From DASVLX01 sp036384655 (GTDB taxonomy: Bacteria; Actinomycetota; Actinomycetes; Mycobacteriales; Pseudonocardiaceae), in the NCBI GenBank assembly GCA_036384655.1, contig DASVLX010000155.1, positions 12,124 through 76,123 on the forward strand: DNA of 64,000 nt, written 5' to 3'. Positions 28,094-36,068 of the stretch are shown here, piece after piece. How positions within the stretch are numbered: position 1 is the first letter of the stretch; the number at the start of each line of letters is the position of its first letter. The notes beneath the pieces were generated by a model. It made no database searches, was not told the origin of the DNA, and was given only the letters and a program-made list of their open reading frames with translations. Made by a program: the position numbers and the translations under genes.

Positions 28094-29122
28094 TCATGGG
28101 CACAGCAGTTGTCGGGCGGCGTTGGACGCCGTGGTGACGAGTTCTTCGAGCTGGTCCGGGGGCATCCCGGTCAGTAACGCGCCACGCAGCAGCACGGTGA
28201 GCATGTGCCCCGGATACGCGGCCTCGGCCCGGTCCAGCGCGATGCCGGCCAGCACACCGTCACCGCGCAGGTAGGCGGCCAGTGCCAGCAGACATGCCGG
28301 TTCCGCGCATTCCGGGGCCGGCGTGGCACGCAGCAGGGCGGTCCACAGCCGCTGGGCCGCCTCCTCCTCGTTGGGCTGGCCGAACCGGAGGCAGGCATCC
28401 CGGACCTTCGGGTCGGCCAGCGCCTCGGCCGCCGTCACGATGTCGTCGTCGGTGAGCAGCAGCGCGTCCTGGCCGGCTCGCCGGACCAGCTCGTCCATGG
28501 CCGCGAGCAGCCTCGCCGATGCCGGCGGTTCCTCGTGACATGGCTCGGCGTCCTCACTCGCGCGTCGGAGCAGCTCGGCACGCCGCACCAGCACGTCGTC
28601 GTCCTCCGGGGCCAGCGTGGCCGCGATGTCCTCCCGACGCCCGTACGTCACCGAGCCGGCCAGCACGGTGGCCGCCGCCAGCGGTGAGGCGGCGGGATCG
28701 GGCACGATCCCCTTGCAGTCGGGTTCGTCGTAGCACCGCCAGAACGCGCCCTGCGCGGTCGCGGCCGTCCAGATCCGATGGATCACGGGAATCCCGGCCG
28801 CCCCGAAGACCCCGGTGAAAATATCCAGCACCTCAACCTGCGGTGGGCCACACTCGTCCCGCGCCGCGCCGACCACGATCAGCGTGGCCGCCTTGGTCGA
28901 CTGTTGGGTGAGCGGCATGACCAGCTGCCGTGCCAGGTCACGGGCCCGGCCCGGAGGCGGCGGCAGGTCCACCCGCAGCGCGACACCGAGTTGTGTGCCG
29001 TCGCCGCGTAGGCCCAGTACGACCAGCGAGTCAGCCGGATGGAAGCCCAGCAGATGCGGGATGGCCGCCACCAGGTCGCCGGGTGCCTTGATGGTGATCT
29101 CGGTGTGCGTCGGTGATGTCAT
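28094..29122 (-). CDS. DUF4192 protein
   Basis: 342 aa from the ATG at 29120-29122. The N-terminus TIKAPGDLVAAIPHLLGFHPADSLVVLGL is the DUF4192 hallmark. The middle has LIVVGAA, FWRCYDEPDC and a helical repeat region. The C-terminal third is tetratricopeptide-like in character (AYLRGDGVLAGIALDRAEAAYP). It is cytoplasmic and actinobacterial-specific with no known activity. It is divergent from the prolyl oligopeptidase gene, and two DnaA-box sequences lie between the starts. Confidence 0.8.
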   Translation of the reverse strand: MTSPTHTEITIKAPGDLVAAIPHLLGFHPADSLVVLGLRGDGTQLGVALRVDLPPPPGRARDLARQLVMPLTQQSTKAATLIVVGAARDECGPPQVEVLDIFTGVFGAAGIPVIHRIWTAATAQGAFWRCYDEPDCKGIVPDPAASPLAAATVLAGSVTYGRREDIAATLAPEDDDVLVRRAELLRRASEDAEPCHEEPPASARLLAAMDELVRRAGQDALLLTDDDIVTAAEALADPKVRDACLRFGQPNEEEAAQRLWTALLRATPAPECAEPACLLALAAYLRGDGVLAGIALDRAEAAYPGHMLTVLLRGALLTGMPPDQLEELVTTASNAARQLLCP

Positions 29123-29172
29123 GAGTCCACGATCGCCCCGGTACCACCGATCCGCGGCCACTTCTTGTCCCC

Positions 29173-29201
29173 TGTGGACAACCAGAAACCCTTGTGGACA
29201 A
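29173..29201. promoter_or_regulatory. Two perfect DnaA-box sequences
   Basis: TGTGGACAA (the reverse of TTGTCCACA, the actinobacterial DnaA-box consensus) occurs at 29173-29181 and 29193-29201, 20 bp apart in the same orientation, between the divergent DUF4192 and oligopeptidase starts. DnaA binding here is inference. Confidence 0.5.
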
Positions 29202-29311
29202 CGGATTTGACGGTTTCGCCTGTCAGGTGTAGGTGGCCGGCGAGGCGGACCGCTCGGCCGGGGCAAAGGCCCTGGTCGACCGCCGGGCCGTCCGCGAGGC
29301 ACACTCGGTTC

Positions 29312-31435
29312 ATGGACGACATGGATGCGGAGCTGACCGACGACCCCAACCGCTGGCTGGAGGACGTCACCGGTGAGGACGCGCTCGCCTGGGTTCGGGA
29401 ACGCAACGCGGAGACGGCGCGGCGGTTCGCCCAGACATCCCGGTACACCGCGCTGCGCGACGAGATCCGCGAGGTGCTGGACGCGGATGACCGCATCCCC
29501 TATGTGACGCGCCGCGGCGCACACCTCTACAACTTCTGGCGGGACGCCGCGCATCCGCGCGGTCACTGGCGGCGCACCACGCTGGACGAGTACCGGCGGC
29601 CGAACCCGAACTGGGAAGTGCTGCTGGACATCGACGAACTCGCCGCGGCCGAGGGTGAGAACTGGGTGTGGGAAGGTGCCCGCGTGCTGCGTCCGGAGTA
29701 TCGGCGCGCGCTCGTCGAACTGTCCCGTGGCGGCGCCGACGCGACCGTGCTGCGCGAGTTCGACCTGGTGGAGAAGGCCTTCGTGGCCGACGGTTTCACG
29801 CTGCCCGAGGCCAAGAGCCAGGTGGGCTGGATCGACATCGACCGGATCTACGTCGGCACGGACTTCGGGCCTGGCTCGCTGACCTCCTCCGGTTATCCGC
29901 GAATCATGAAGGAATGGCGGCGCGGCACGCCACTCGCGGACGCGGAGACCGTTTTCGAGGGCAAGCCTGACGACGTCTCGGTCTACGCCTACCACGATCC
30001 GACCGAGGGCTATGAGCGTGATTTCGCCGGCCGCAGCATCGATTTCTACCGCACCGAACGGTATTTCCGCACACCCGAGGGCGAGTTGCTGCGCCTGGAC
30101 CTGCCCGAGGACATCGAACTGAGCACCCATCGGCAATGGCTGCTGGTCACCACCCGTTCGCCGTGGACGATCGAAGGCGTCAGCCACCCGGCCGGAGTGC
30201 TGCTGGCCATCCGGTTCGATGATTTCCTCGCCGGCGACCGGCGCTTCGAGGTGCTCTTCACGCCCGACGAGCACACCTCGCTGAGCTATTTCGCGTGGAC
30301 CAGCGACCATCTGATCATCAACGCGCTCTCCGATGTGCGCAGCGTGTTGACCGTGCTCACGCCCGGCCCGGACGGTTGGAGCCGTGCGCCGCTGGCGGGT
30401 GCGCCGGACTTCGCGAACACCGACATCGTCGACACCGATCCGGACGACAGCGACGAATACTTCCTGGTGTCCAGCGGTTACACGGAGCCGGCCACCCTGC
30501 GGTACGGGCATATCGGCACCGAGGCGGAAACGCTGAAGCGGGCGCCGAGTTTCTTCCGCACCGATGGCCTTTCCGTGCGACAGATGTTCGCCACCTCCGC
30601 GGACGGCACCAGGATTCCGTACTTCGTCGTCGGAGATCCCCGGTCCGAGCCGGCGCCCACGCTGCTGAACGGCTACGGCGGGTTCGAGATCTCCCTCACG
30701 CCCGGCTACAGCGGCACCATCGGGCGCGGCTGGCTCGCCCGTGGCGGCACCTATGTCGTCGCGAACATCCGTGGTGGCGGTGAATACGGCCCGGACTGGC
30801 ACCAGCGGGCGATCAAGGAGAACCGCCACAAGGTGTACGAGGACTTCGTGGCGGTCGCGACCGATCTGGTCGACCGTGGCATCACCACGGTGCCGCTACT
30901 GGGCATTGAGGGTGGCAGCAACGGTGGACTGTTGATGGGCGTCATGCTCACCACGTATCCGGAGCGGTTCGGCGCGATCGTCTGCCAGGTGCCGCTGCTG
31001 GACATGCTGCGCTATCCGGAGTTGTTGGCCGGCGCGTCCTGGATGGCCGAGTACGGCGACCCGCGCGACGAGACCGCGTGGTCGTCCTATCTGCGGCCGT
31101 TCTCGCCGTACCACAATGTCGCGGATGTCAACGGGAAAAATGTCCACGGGGAAAATGTCCACAGGGAAAATGTCCACAGTGGCGTGAAGTACCCACCGAC
31201 GCTGTTCATGACGTCCACACGGGATGATCGCGTGCATCCTGGCCACGCACGAAAGATGGTGGCCAGGATGCGGAGCCGCGGTCATGACGATGTCTGGTAC
31301 CACGAGAACATCGAGGGCGGCCACGGCGCGGCCAGCGACAATGCGCAGATGGCCGAGAAGTGGGCGCTGGTCTTCGAGTTCCTGTGGCAGACGCTGGGCG
31401 GGACCGAGCGGGGTGAGGCCGTCAGCGGCCGTTGA
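29312..31435 (+). CDS. S9A prolyl oligopeptidase family serine peptidase
   Basis: 707 aa from the ATG at 29312. The N-terminal propeller begins with LTDDPNRWLEDVTGEDALAWV. The C-terminal alpha/beta-hydrolase domain has GYGGFEISLTP, the catalytic Ser536 in GIEGGSNGGLL, the Asp in STRDDRVHPGH and the His in GGHGAA. An unusual 15-residue repeat insertion interrupts the loop before YPPTLF. No signal peptide is seen, so it probably cleaves short proline-containing peptides in the cytoplasm. Its 3' end overlaps the convergent flotillin-like gene by 14 bp. Confidence 0.9.
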   Translation: MDDMDAELTDDPNRWLEDVTGEDALAWVRERNAETARRFAQTSRYTALRDEIREVLDADDRIPYVTRRGAHLYNFWRDAAHPRGHWRRTTLDEYRRPNPNWEVLLDIDELAAAEGENWVWEGARVLRPEYRRALVELSRGGADATVLREFDLVEKAFVADGFTLPEAKSQVGWIDIDRIYVGTDFGPGSLTSSGYPRIMKEWRRGTPLADAETVFEGKPDDVSVYAYHDPTEGYERDFAGRSIDFYRTERYFRTPEGELLRLDLPEDIELSTHRQWLLVTTRSPWTIEGVSHPAGVLLAIRFDDFLAGDRRFEVLFTPDEHTSLSYFAWTSDHLIINALSDVRSVLTVLTPGPDGWSRAPLAGAPDFANTDIVDTDPDDSDEYFLVSSGYTEPATLRYGHIGTEAETLKRAPSFFRTDGLSVRQMFATSADGTRIPYFVVGDPRSEPAPTLLNGYGGFEISLTPGYSGTIGRGWLARGGTYVVANIRGGGEYGPDWHQRAIKENRHKVYEDFVAVATDLVDRGITTVPLLGIEGGSNGGLLMGVMLTTYPERFGAIVCQVPLLDMLRYPELLAGASWMAEYGDPRDETAWSSYLRPFSPYHNVADVNGKNVHGENVHRENVHSGVKYPPTLFMTSTRDDRVHPGHARKMVARMRSRGHDDVWYHENIEGGHGAASDNAQMAEKWALVFEFLWQTLGGTERGEAVSGR
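31131..31175 (+). repeat. 15-bp in-frame tandem repeat containing DnaA-box-like motifs
   Basis: Three units, acgggaaaaatgtcc, acggggaaaatgtcc and acagggaaaatgtcc, plus a partial fourth, lie inside the oligopeptidase gene and encode repeats of (N/H)(G/R)(K/E)NV. Each unit end gives ATGTCCAC(A/G) (31140-31148, 31155-31163, 31170-31178), one or two mismatches from TTGTCCACA. The stretch is A-rich against a 70% GC gene. Confidence 0.75.
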
Positions 31436-32546
31436 GCTCGGGCTTGCCGGCCGCGCTCTCCTCGATCGTCGAGTTCAGGCCCTTCTTGACGGTGTTGAGG
31501 ATCGACAGGCCCTGGCTGACCAGGCCCGCCGCGATCTCGCCGAGACCGTCGGTGCCGTTCAGGATGTTCACGTTGGCGCCGGACAGTCCCTGGGATGCCT
31601 CGCGGACGATCTGCGGAAGCTGATCGATGATCATCCGGTCCAGGGCGACCCTGTCGTAGGACGCGGCCGCCTCGGCCTGGATGCGCATCTTCTCCGCGTC
31701 CGCCTGCGCGAGCACCCGGACCCGCTCGGCCTCGGCCTCGGCCGGCTTGACCACCTCGGCGACCAGCTGCTGCTGGCGCAGTTCCGCCTGGCGCTGCGCC
31801 AGTTCGGTCTGAGCCGCGATCACCTCGCGGGTCGACTGCGCCTGGGCGAGCGGGCCGGCCTGGGAGGCCTCGGCCTGTGCCTTGTCCACCTCCGCCTTGT
31901 ACTGGGCCTGCACGACGGCGGTCTCCCTGGCGTATTCGGCCTGGTTGCGCTGCGATTCCTGCTCGGCCTCGGCGGCCGCCTGGTTCGCCCGCGCCTGGGC
32001 GATCTGCGCCTCCCGCTGGATGGCGGCGTTGTGCGGGGCCGCCATCGCCGCGATGTAGCCGAGCTTCATATCGTCGATCGACTGGATCTGCAGCGAGTCG
32101 ACGGTGAGGCCGATCTTGGCCATCTCCTCCTTGGAACCGTCCAGCACCTCGGTCGCCAGCTTCTGGCGTTCGGTGACGATCTCCTCCACCGTCATCGAGC
32201 CGACGATCGACCGCAGGTGACCGGCGAAGATCCGGCCGGTGAGAATGGACATCTGGTCCTGATCGGACAGGAACCGCTGTGCGGCGTTGACGATGCTCTC
32301 CTCGTCGTTGCCCACCTTGAACGCGATCACCGCGCGTACGTTGAGCGAGATGCCCTGCTTGGTGACGCACACCTCGGCGACCTCGGACTCACACATCGCC
32401 AGTGTCAGGAAGCGGACCTTGCGGAAGAACGGCAGAACGAACGCGCCGTGGCCGGTGACCACCCGAAACGGAGTGCCGTTGCGACCACTCCGGCCTCCCG
32501 CGATGAGCATGGCTTGGTCCGGTGAGGGAACGCGATAGCCGAACAT
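31422..32546 (-). CDS. Flotillin-like SPFH-domain protein
   Basis: 374 aa. An SPFH/Band 7 domain occupies about residues 20-200 (RVVTGHGAFVLPFFRKV, GISLNVRAVIAFKVG, SIVGSMTVEEIVTER, IGLTVDSLQIQSIDD). An Ala/Glu/Gln-rich coiled coil follows (about 180-300) and then a flotillin-type C-terminus (LPQIVREASQGLSGANVNIL). It lacks an obvious transmembrane helix, so it would attach to the membrane as bacterial flotillins do, forming oligomeric lipid-domain scaffolds. The NfeD-like gene just upstream is its usual partner. Confidence 0.85.
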   Translation of the reverse strand: MFGYRVPSPDQAMLIAGGRSGRNGTPFRVVTGHGAFVLPFFRKVRFLTLAMCESEVAEVCVTKQGISLNVRAVIAFKVGNDEESIVNAAQRFLSDQDQMSILTGRIFAGHLRSIVGSMTVEEIVTERQKLATEVLDGSKEEMAKIGLTVDSLQIQSIDDMKLGYIAAMAAPHNAAIQREAQIAQARANQAAAEAEQESQRNQAEYARETAVVQAQYKAEVDKAQAEASQAGPLAQAQSTREVIAAQTELAQRQAELRQQQLVAEVVKPAEAEAERVRVLAQADAEKMRIQAEAAASYDRVALDRMIIDQLPQIVREASQGLSGANVNILNGTDGLGEIAAGLVSQGLSILNTVKKGLNSTIEESAAGKPELNGR

Positions 32547-32555
32547 GACTGTCTC

Positions 32556-32795
32556 CTAGTCGAAAGCTTGAATGTCCACGGTCGGGGGGCCGAACCACGC
32601 CACGACGTCGACCGTCCTGCTCCCCCGGGTGCCGATAACCAGTACGGTGCTGCCCTTCGCCAGGGGCTCGTCGGACCAGGCGAGATATGCCTCGGAGCCA
32701 CCCCGGATCTTCACCAGCACCTCGCCCGCGCCGACAGCGCCGCGGGTACCGATGGTGAGCACACCAACACTGCCCACGACCGACTGATCGCTCAC
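32556..32795 (-). CDS. Small NfeD-like OB-fold protein
   Basis: About 79 aa. The glycine-spaced beta pattern (GSVGVLTIGTRGAVGAGEVLV, then LAKGSTVLVIGTRGSRTVDVV) resembles the C-terminal OB domain of NfeD, here without membrane segments. It ends 9 bp before the flotillin-like start, and NfeD proteins are the standard partners of flotillins. GTG codons at 32795, 32798 and 32816 are possible starts; GAGAGG lies about 11 nt before the first of these. The family call is moderate. Confidence 0.6.
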   Translation of the reverse strand: MSDQSVVGSVGVLTIGTRGAVGAGEVLVKIRGGSEAYLAWSDEPLAKGSTVLVIGTRGSRTVDVVAWFGPPTVDIQAFD

Positions 32796-32943
32796 CACCT
32801 GATCTTGACCTCTCACCTCTTGGCGTGATCAGTGCGCCAACCTACCCGTCGGGCGTGACCGGTGGGCCCAAAACACGGATACGCCTCGGCAACGGCCCAC
32901 CGGCTCGTCCAGCACCCGAAGTACCACCCGACGCTACTCGGCG

Positions 32944-33279
32944 TCAGCCCAGGTCTCCGGCGTCTCGACCTCGGCCGATACCCCCGACCCCGACAGCAGG
33001 AACTGCTTTGAGATCCCGCGAGGACCCGATGATCCAGTTCCGAAGTTGGTCGTCGTCGCTGTGGTCGATCATCTGGACCAGGTCCCGGTTCTCGCGGTGG
33101 TTCGGCGCGTCACGAAGATATTCGTGCCAGTCCCGCGCGTACTCCCGCAGCGCGTCGATCATCTCCAAAGTCGCGTCGCCAACCGTATCGCCGTCGACCG
33201 CGATCGGCAGTCCCGGAATAAGGACGGAACAGCCGCCGGCCTCGGCGACGACTTCTACACACGGCAGGACGGCAGACAT
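32944..33279 (-). CDS. HicB-like antitoxin-type protein, orphan
   Basis: 111 aa. The first 45 residues have the strand-strand-helix pattern of HicB-like antitoxins (VEVVAEAGGCSVLIPGLPIAVDG, then TVGDATLEMIDALREYA). A helical part with RDWHEYLRDAPNHRENRDL and SDDDQLRNWI follows, and the tail is Gly-rich. GGGGG 7 nt before the ATG supports the start, and the 60 bp upstream are AT-rich. No HicA-like toxin is adjacent. It is the first gene of a lower-GC island. I am not certain of the family. Confidence 0.5.
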   Translation of the reverse strand: MSAVLPCVEVVAEAGGCSVLIPGLPIAVDGDTVGDATLEMIDALREYARDWHEYLRDAPNHRENRDLVQMIDHSDDDQLRNWIIGSSRDLKAVPAVGVGGIGRGRDAGDLG

Positions 33280-33333
33280 GACATGGCCCCCAATAATGGT
33301 CGGACTACCAGTAGTTATGGATATATCAAGTGC

Positions 33334-34371
33334 CTATTCAGGCGTTGGCGGCGACAGGTGGTCCACATCGAGCTGCTCACTTCGACGGTAGCGAGCAAGT
33401 GAGTACTCATCCTCGCTGACAAGTTCGCCTGCCACAAAACCGCCACGGACGGCGCCTACGATGGTGGCGTCGTTCCTGGCCGCTCCGCGCGGCGCGCAGC
33501 GCTGAGCCCACGCCTCAGCGAGAGCAAGCCACAGATGGTAACGCTCTACAGGGGAAGGCGACGTTGTCTGCCCTGAGGAATCCAACTCAGCGGCGAACAG
33601 CCTGTTCGCGATGTCGCCCGACATACGGCGCAGTCCGCCGTCGGGCGTACGCAGCCAGGCTCTGAGGCTCTCCGGCACGTCGACCTGATCGTCCTCGTCA
33701 AGTTCCGGAAGAACTCCAGCGCGAACGATGACCGCCAGTGTCAGGTCGTACGGTGCCGCTGTCCAGCCACGTGCGGCCTCCACACGCATCTCGGCGATAT
33801 GCCTCAGCGCTTGGGCTTCGCCAGCGGAGGCCTTGTGGTACTTTTCCGCGACAATGTCAGCGAGCGGAGCCAACCAAGGCACCACTTCGTCAGGAAAAGC
33901 GAACCGTCCAAACCTGCGTGCGACTCTGCGCCCAAAGGTTCGGACCGCCATATCATCCGGACCAAGACCAGACTTCTGCCAACAGCTGACAACCGATTCC
34001 TTGCGCAAGGTGCCAATGAAGTCGAGATCGACGAAGGCATCATCGCCAACAGCGGGAAGCGCTACATACCGCGGTCGTTTTCCCTTGGCTGCCTGCCGTC
34101 GAACATCGTCAGACAGACGAACAAGAGGGGCGGCTACAACCGTGAGCCGATCTGCCTGAACAATATCGCAGGTCTGCGACAACAGAGCGACTCCGTCTGG
34201 AGTGGCATACTGACACGGATTCCCATCCGCATCTATTATCAGCAGAGCAGGAATCCGGACAACATCGCCCTGGCGCCAGGTCTTGAGTTCCGACGCCACC
34301 TCGGGTGCTACTCGAAGCGGAGTGCCGCCGTGAGTCTCTGCCGAAGTACTGGGCACGGCAGGCTGGGTCAC
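33334..34371 (-). CDS. Unrecognised protein with SQTCD motif, third gene of accessory operon
   Basis: 345 aa from a GTG (34369-34371) that overlaps the upstream stop as GTGA and has GGAGGAA 5 nt before it. Visible features are TWRQGDVVRIPALLIIDADG (30-50), the motif LLSQTCDIVQ (about 63-72), KGKRPRYVALPAVG, a middle region rich in basic residues (RTFGRRVARRFGRFAF) and a C-terminal half of predicted helices (VERYHLWLALAEAWAQRC). The SQTCD motif recalls short SHDCD/SQTCD segments in uncharacterised phage- and island-borne proteins, where Cys and Asp could be catalytic or metal-binding. I cannot assign a function. Base composition is well below the chromosomal average. Confidence 0.72.
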   Translation of the reverse strand: MTQPAVPSTSAETHGGTPLRVAPEVASELKTWRQGDVVRIPALLIIDADGNPCQYATPDGVALLSQTCDIVQADRLTVVAAPLVRLSDDVRRQAAKGKRPRYVALPAVGDDAFVDLDFIGTLRKESVVSCWQKSGLGPDDMAVRTFGRRVARRFGRFAFPDEVVPWLAPLADIVAEKYHKASAGEAQALRHIAEMRVEAARGWTAAPYDLTLAVIVRAGVLPELDEDDQVDVPESLRAWLRTPDGGLRRMSGDIANRLFAAELDSSGQTTSPSPVERYHLWLALAEAWAQRCAPRGAARNDATIVGAVRGGFVAGELVSEDEYSLARYRRSEQLDVDHLSPPTPE

Positions 34372-35075
34372 ACTTCCTCCGAATCCCCCAGAGCGTGGAG
34401 CAACTCGGCCGAACTCCACGGCGTGCCAGCCACATCGTGCTCGCCGGACGCGTGCGCGGCACGCAATCGATCATAGAGACTCGTCCCAGTTTCCCGCGGG
34501 GTGAGGAGCGCTGCCCGGCGCTGGTCGGGTGTTCTTCCCGGCAGCCCGTCCACTACAGACACGAGTCGCGCGAGTTGTTCGTGATTCGCGGCGTTCATCC
34601 GTCCACCGGCTGCCCAAAGATGTACGGCGCGACGCGACACTCCAAACAACTTGGCAAGCTGCTCCCAGGTTAGTCCAGACTGACCCCTCAGCCGTCGCAC
34701 AAGATCCGCAGGTACCACTGGCCGCGACGCATTCAGTTTGCGCGCCCACTCAGTGGACGGTTCTTGGTCAACCGACTCAGTCGACTGAAATCTTGGTTGT
34801 ATGCCCGAAACCGCATATGAAGCAAGCCAATCAGTCTCACTACTGCCGAGCTCATCCCCAGTCCACCCGACGCGCCGAACCTGGTCACGGTCCTGAGTAG
34901 CCGCCCAGGTAGGAGCCGGCATTGGGGTCGCTACCAGAGTTCCCGTGAACGATCCCGCAAGGACCACTCCAACAAGAGCGAACCGAGTAAGCAAACCTTG
35001 AGAAACCGGAGAATAGACGCCAAGGTCACGCGTGAAGATACGCGAAGTCGCCGACTCATCAGTAGAAGAACTCAC
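34368..35075 (-). CDS. Membrane-anchored helix-turn-helix protein, second gene of accessory operon
   Basis: 235 aa from a GTG (35073-35075) overlapping the TIGR04255 stop by 4 bp, with GGAGGTGAGAC directly before it. A single hydrophobic segment at about 28-50 (RFALVGVVLAGSFTGTLVA) would place the short N-terminus on one side of the membrane. Residues 60-115 look disordered. Residues about 124-160 form an XRE-like HTH (RLRGQSGLTWEQLAKLFGVSRRAVHLW). The C-terminal 60 residues are helical. A DNA-binding domain tethered to the membrane would suit a one-component sensor. Confidence 0.75.
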   Translation of the reverse strand: MSSSTDESATSRIFTRDLGVYSPVSQGLLTRFALVGVVLAGSFTGTLVATPMPAPTWAATQDRDQVRRVGWTGDELGSSETDWLASYAVSGIQPRFQSTESVDQEPSTEWARKLNASRPVVPADLVRRLRGQSGLTWEQLAKLFGVSRRAVHLWAAGGRMNAANHEQLARLVSVVDGLPGRTPDQRRAALLTPRETGTSLYDRLRAAHASGEHDVAGTPWSSAELLHALGDSEEV

Positions 35076-35887
35076 GTCTCACCTCCGAAGGCCGCGAGAA
35101 ACTTCTCAGTTACCACCCAACGAAAATAACGATACGCATTCCCAGCAAGCTCGACCACAGTCGACGCGATGGCGTCCGCGTCAAATTGCGATCTCTGCTC
35201 CACAAAACTGTCCAGATCGAGCATCCAGCTCCGGTCCGACAAGGCAGGCAGCGTAGGGTCAATCGCGGTGCCGGGTGGCAACAGTCCCCACTGAACGCGC
35301 AGCATCCGAGAACCAAACTGATACAGACACTCACTCATAGTATGAGCGAGCACTACACCTTCAGGACGAGGGACCGCAAGTCCCCCGAGGACCTCCGGTC
35401 GCACCAGCTCGTGAATCCTCAGCAAGATGTCCGAGTCTTGAATACTATTCGTGTATCGGACACCAAGACGTTCCACGAACGGTGGCGAGATAGTGTCGGA
35501 CACCTCGTTCAGAACGGCGGCGAATCGCTTGGCGAAGTCCGCGCGAGATATGTACAGTCTAGCAGCCAATGACACAAAGGTTTCCCCGATTGTAACCTGC
35601 CATGCGTCATCGGCACTTCGCAGCAGCCAGAGTTTCGCACCGATTGTCTGCGATACTCCGTCAGGACCGACCGTGAACTGCGCTTCATGACGCTCATTGA
35701 GGATCGGATAGGAGTCCCGTAGTCGTTCAACCACCAGCCCGACCGTAGAATCGATGTTCGGCGCGCTCATGGCGACGAGCTTGGGGAAGCGAACCTGTGC
35801 CAGGACGCGGATCAGCGGCGATCGGGCGAGGGGGATCTCGTCGATCGGTTCGGATCCGAATGGGCTGCTCAACGCGTCAGAAGACAC
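35072..35887 (-). CDS. TIGR04255 family protein, first gene of accessory operon
   Basis: 271 aa, GTG start at 35885-35887. It shows the family's landmarks in order: LARSPLIRVLAQVRFP near the N-terminus, WQVTIGETFVSLAARLY in the middle, VERLGVRYTNSI, LDLDSFVEQ, and YRYFRWVVTEKFLAAFG at the C-terminus. TIGR04255 proteins are scattered across bacteria and often sit in mobile or defence-rich regions; no activity has been established. It heads a three-gene, translationally coupled operon. Confidence 0.82.
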   Translation of the reverse strand: MSSDALSSPFGSEPIDEIPLARSPLIRVLAQVRFPKLVAMSAPNIDSTVGLVVERLRDSYPILNERHEAQFTVGPDGVSQTIGAKLWLLRSADDAWQVTIGETFVSLAARLYISRADFAKRFAAVLNEVSDTISPPFVERLGVRYTNSIQDSDILLRIHELVRPEVLGGLAVPRPEGVVLAHTMSECLYQFGSRMLRVQWGLLPPGTAIDPTLPALSDRSWMLDLDSFVEQRSQFDADAIASTVVELAGNAYRYFRWVVTEKFLAAFGGET

Positions 35888-35893
35888 GCTTCA

Positions 35894-35910
35894 CACTGTA
35901 CTTCACAGTG
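35894..35910. promoter_or_regulatory. Palindrome upstream of the TIGR04255 operon
   Basis: cactgt-5 nt-acagtg is a perfect inverted repeat starting 7 bp upstream of the operon's first codon and overlapping the expected promoter. It is a candidate operator for the operon's own HTH protein. Assignment is by position only. Confidence 0.45.
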
Positions 35911-35996
35911 CAGTAGAGAGCGAGACCCAGATCGGAGTAACCGAGCGGCCGCTTACAGCCTGAGCCGGTCGTGAGTGTCTACGCTGAGTGATCCTT

Positions 35997-36032
35997 GGAG
36001 GGCAGCTCGGCTTAGCCACCGAGCTGCCCTCC
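35997..36032 (-). terminator. Terminator hairpin after nrdJ
   Basis: A perfect 14-bp stem (35997-36010 with 36019-36032, arm ggagggcagctcgg) and an 8-nt loop lie 37 bp beyond the nrdJ stop. It separates the conserved nrd block from the accessory island. Confidence 0.75.
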
Positions 36033-36068
36033 GGACGCGCCGCTTCACCCACATGCGTGCGCTCGCCG

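Noticed and set aside
32817..36000. Integrase, transposase or flanking direct repeats marking the low-GC island
   Set aside because: None visible. The island is inferred from composition and gene content, not from attachment sites.
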